Origin: Betaproteobacteria bacterium
GTDB lineage: Bacteria > Pseudomonadota > Gammaproteobacteria > Burkholderiales > SG8-41
Length of the DNA: 7,856 bases
Reading direction: 5' to 3'
NCBI GenBank assembly: GCA_023266245.1
Contig: JAHFRO010000105.1
Span: 1 to 7,856, forward strand
Within the stretch, counting starts at the first letter, position 1, and each line of letters starts with the position of its first letter. Shown piece by piece: positions 6,367-7,856 of this stretch. The notes under the pieces are model-generated. The model made no database searches. It saw only the letters and a list, made by a program, of their open reading frames with translations, and was not told the origin of the DNA. A program made the translations under genes and the position numbers.

Positions 6367-7718
6367 TTCGATTCCTTAGTCGGGGTTGTTGTCGAGGGAA
6401 GACTCGTATGGGTCGTCCCGGAACCCTCCGGGAAGAGGAAGTTCAGTTGCGCCCACATCCGTGCGGTATCCATTTGCAGCTGCACGGCCTGCATGCGCAC
6501 GTCGATCTCGTTGCGGCGCGCCAGCAACAGATCGGTCAGGCTCGCCTTGCCGCCCACGTAGGCGGCGAGCGCAGCCTGGGTGCGCTCCCTGGCGAGCGGG
6601 ATGAGTTCACGCTCGTAGCGTGCGAGGCGTTCGCGGCCGTTCTCCCATTCGGTGACCATCGCGCGCACTTCGCCAATTTGCGCGCGCAGCGCTTCCTCGC
6701 GCTGCTTCTTGGCCTGCTCGGCCATCGCAAGCTTGGACGCGAGCTCCCGATCCTGGCGGTTCTTCTGGTCCCACTGTAAAGGAATCGAAACGCCGACCGA
6801 CACCATATTCGAGAAGTCGGGCCCGCGCTGCTGGTACGCCACTTCGACGCTCCAGTCCGATTTCTTGTTGGCCTGGGCGAGCTTGACTTCAGTCGAAGCG
6901 ATTTCTTCCTGTTTCGAGAGGAGAGCGATCTGCGGGGAACGAGCGAGCTCGGCATCGAGCGCGCCCGTATCCAACCGGATCGATTCGATCGCGGGTTTGC
7001 CCGCCAGCGGCGCGTCGGCGCCATCGCCCACCCAGCGGGCCAAGCTGGTCTTGGCGGTGCGGATGCGGCGGTTGAATTCGCTCGCCCGGTCCTCAAGCCC
7101 GGCCAGAGCGCTGTGCGCCGCGAAGACGTCGGCCTGATTGCCGCGCCCGGCGCGGTAGGCGCCTTCGGCGGCAACGATTTCGAGATTAACCTGCTTGGCC
7201 TGCTCGGCAATCACCGCCGCCATGGCTTCCGCGTAGTAGCGGTCGAGCCAGGCGAGCGCGGTGTCGCGCTGAATCGCGGCGACCGCGGCGGTTTTCTCGG
7301 CGATGGACTTCTCGGCCTCGCGCTCGAATCGCCGGGCGCGCAGCTGCAGCTTTTCCTCGCGCGTGAGTTCCTGCATGATGCCGATGCGGCGCATCGTCAT
7401 GAAATCACGTGTAACACTAAAGCGGTCAGCCGTATCGACCGGCAAGTTGTCTATCCCGAATTTCAGCATAGGGTCGGGTAGCTGGCCGGCGGCGACTGCC
7501 ATTTCTCTGGATGCGGTGACCGATGCGTCTTGCGCGGCGAGTTGCCGCGAGCGCTCGACGGCGATGCGCTGCGCCTCGGACAGGCTGAGGGGTGCGTCGG
7601 CTGCGTGAGCAAATGCACCGAGTGCGAGCACGCTCCAAACCAGCGCCCGAATTAGCCGATGAGCCGCAACTCGACAAATAACGCTCCCCCGCATGGGAGC
7701 ATGGAAACAAAATGACAT
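6363..7718 (-). CDS. cusC: CusC-type outer-membrane efflux channel (TolC family)
   Basis: A 451-residue TolC-family protein, the outer-membrane exit duct of the tripartite pump. A signal peptide core lies at about 25-38 (ALVWSVLALGAFA), with cleavage likely after AHA; unlike E. coli CusC there is no lipobox cysteine after it, so it is probably not lipid-anchored. The mature protein starts with the family motif LSLSEAQRIAVERS, followed by GQLPDPMLKFGIDNLP and FMTMRRIGIMQE, which I associate with CusC-like channels. It then has two long Ala/Arg/Glu-rich helical stretches (about 120-230 and 260-425), each interrupted by beta-barrel strands (for example VEVAYQQRGPDFSNMVSVGV at 291-310). A Thr/Ser-rich tail ends the protein. 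ATG at 7718 is chosen because GGAGG lies 4 bases upstream; ATG at 7694 (M9) is an alternative but lacks a comparable site. It is the first gene of the block, and its stop overlaps the cusB start. Confidence 0.92.
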   Translation of the reverse strand: MSFCFHAPMRGSVICRVAAHRLIRALVWSVLALGAFAHAADAPLSLSEAQRIAVERSRQLAAQDASVTASREMAVAAGQLPDPMLKFGIDNLPVDTADRFSVTRDFMTMRRIGIMQELTREEKLQLRARRFEREAEKSIAEKTAAVAAIQRDTALAWLDRYYAEAMAAVIAEQAKQVNLEIVAAEGAYRAGRGNQADVFAAHSALAGLEDRASEFNRRIRTAKTSLARWVGDGADAPLAGKPAIESIRLDTGALDAELARSPQIALLSKQEEIASTEVKLAQANKKSDWSVEVAYQQRGPDFSNMVSVGVSIPLQWDQKNRQDRELASKLAMAEQAKKQREEALRAQIGEVRAMVTEWENGRERLARYERELIPLARERTQAALAAYVGGKASLTDLLLARRNEIDVRMQAVQLQMDTARMWAQLNFLFPEGSGTTHTSLPSTTTPTKESK

Positions 7719-7722
7719 GAGA

Positions 7723-7780
7723 CCTCCACGAGTAAAACAAACCGCGCCGCGGATGCGGCGGGTTTGACTACGCGTGGAGG
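7723..7780. promoter_or_regulatory. Inverted arms enclosing the cusC leader, one arm containing the cusC ribosome site
   Basis: CCTCCACG (7723-7730) and CGTGGAGG (7773-7780) are perfect 8-base inverted copies. They flank the 42 bases that contain the GC-rich hairpin. In minus-strand RNA the proximal arm reads CGTGGAGG and includes the GGAGG that positions the cusC start, while the distal arm could pair with it and hide it. The same symmetry gives the plus strand a GGAGG 5 bases before the ATG at 7786. Either the arms reflect two divergent ribosome sites that happen to be complementary, or they form a leader structure controlling cusC translation. No convincing -35/-10 pair or metal-regulator dyad was found. 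Confidence 0.4.
7738..7766 (-). terminator. GC-rich hairpin with T-rich 3' flank on the minus strand (terminator or attenuator)
   Basis: CAAACC+CGCCGC (7738-7743, 7745-7750) pairs with GCGGCG+GGTTTG (7755-7766), giving a 12-base-pair stem with one bulged base (7744) and a 4-base loop (7751-7754). On the minus strand the stem runs into TTTGTTTTACT, as in an intrinsic terminator; the plus-strand flank is less T-rich. It sits about 20 bases upstream of the cusC start, with no room for a promoter between them. It therefore either ends a leftward gene lying to the right or attenuates the cus transcript. Confidence 0.5.
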
Positions 7781-7785
7781 ATCAA

Positions 7786-7856
7786 ATGAGGAAACTGCAG
7801 AAGCGGATCGATTTCGGCGGACCGCCAATCAGAGGTTCCCGCTCGCGATTGGCCGC
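7786..7856 (+). CDS. Possible N-terminus of a divergent gene of unknown function (3' end outside window)
   Basis: ATG at 7786 is preceded by GGAGG with a 5-base spacer (7776-7780), an excellent plus-strand ribosome site. The frame stays open for 23 codons to the window edge (MRKLQKRIDFGGPPIRGSRS and three further residues). I do not recognise the protein; the visible part is basic. Against it, the minus strand is also open here in two frames, one stopping at 7784-7782 just before the terminator-like hairpin. That would suit a leftward gene ending at the hairpin instead. A 7-base inverted repeat (7824-7830 and 7847-7853, GCCAATC/GATTGGC) lies within it. Confidence 0.35.
   Translation, partial: MRKLQKRIDFGGPPIRGSRSRLA

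Noticed and set aside
7709..7717. TGTCATTTT on the minus strand, identical to one half of the E. coli CusR box as I remember it
   Set aside because: It overlaps the cusC start codon and there is no matching inverted half-site at the right distance.

Overview
The window is GC-rich, coding-dense DNA in the style of a Gram-negative proteobacterium, most likely a betaproteobacterium. That assignment rests on codon bias, strong GGAGG ribosome sites and the type of metal-efflux operon, so it is an inference and not a species call. The centre is a leftward (minus-strand) heavy-metal resistance locus for monovalent copper/silver export. In transcription order it holds a TolC-type outer-membrane channel (cusC, 7718-6363), a periplasmic adaptor with an N-terminal heavy-metal-binding domain and a fused C-terminal CusF-like metallochaperone domain (cusB, 6366-4744), and the inner-membrane RND pump (cusA, 4747-1592). 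cusC/cusB and cusB/cusA overlap by ATGA, the arrangement expected for translational coupling.

Downstream, after a 60-base gap, is a PII-superfamily protein of the metal-efflux-associated type, with a short T-loop and no uridylylation tyrosine motif (1531-1187). After a further 62 bases comes an exported Asp-box beta-propeller protein of the F510_1955 'glycosylhydrolase' family (1124-216). These two genes are visibly less GC-rich than cusCBA. At the left edge the last 59 codons of a multi-pass membrane protein, resembling NrsF/DUF1109 anti-sigma factors, converge on this block from the plus strand (1-180).

At the right edge, 67 bases separate the cusC start from a possible divergent plus-strand start at 7786. 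This gap contains a GC-rich hairpin followed on the minus strand by a T-rich run. The hairpin is enclosed by 8-base inverted arms, one of which carries the cusC Shine-Dalgarno sequence.

The most notable observation is in CusA. All three periplasmic copper-binding methionines (M573, M623, M672) and the transmembrane methionine pairs are kept. However, the essential transmembrane proton-relay aspartate (E. coli D405) is proline, and its lysine partner (E. coli K984) is isoleucine; only E939 of the triad remains. The pump is full length and flanked by intact partners, so it may be a pump with unusual energy coupling, and it is encoded next to a PII-like protein. A second oddity is a six-residue insertion in the metal-binding loop of the CusF domain of CusB. 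No mobile element, CRISPR array, rRNA or tRNA was seen.
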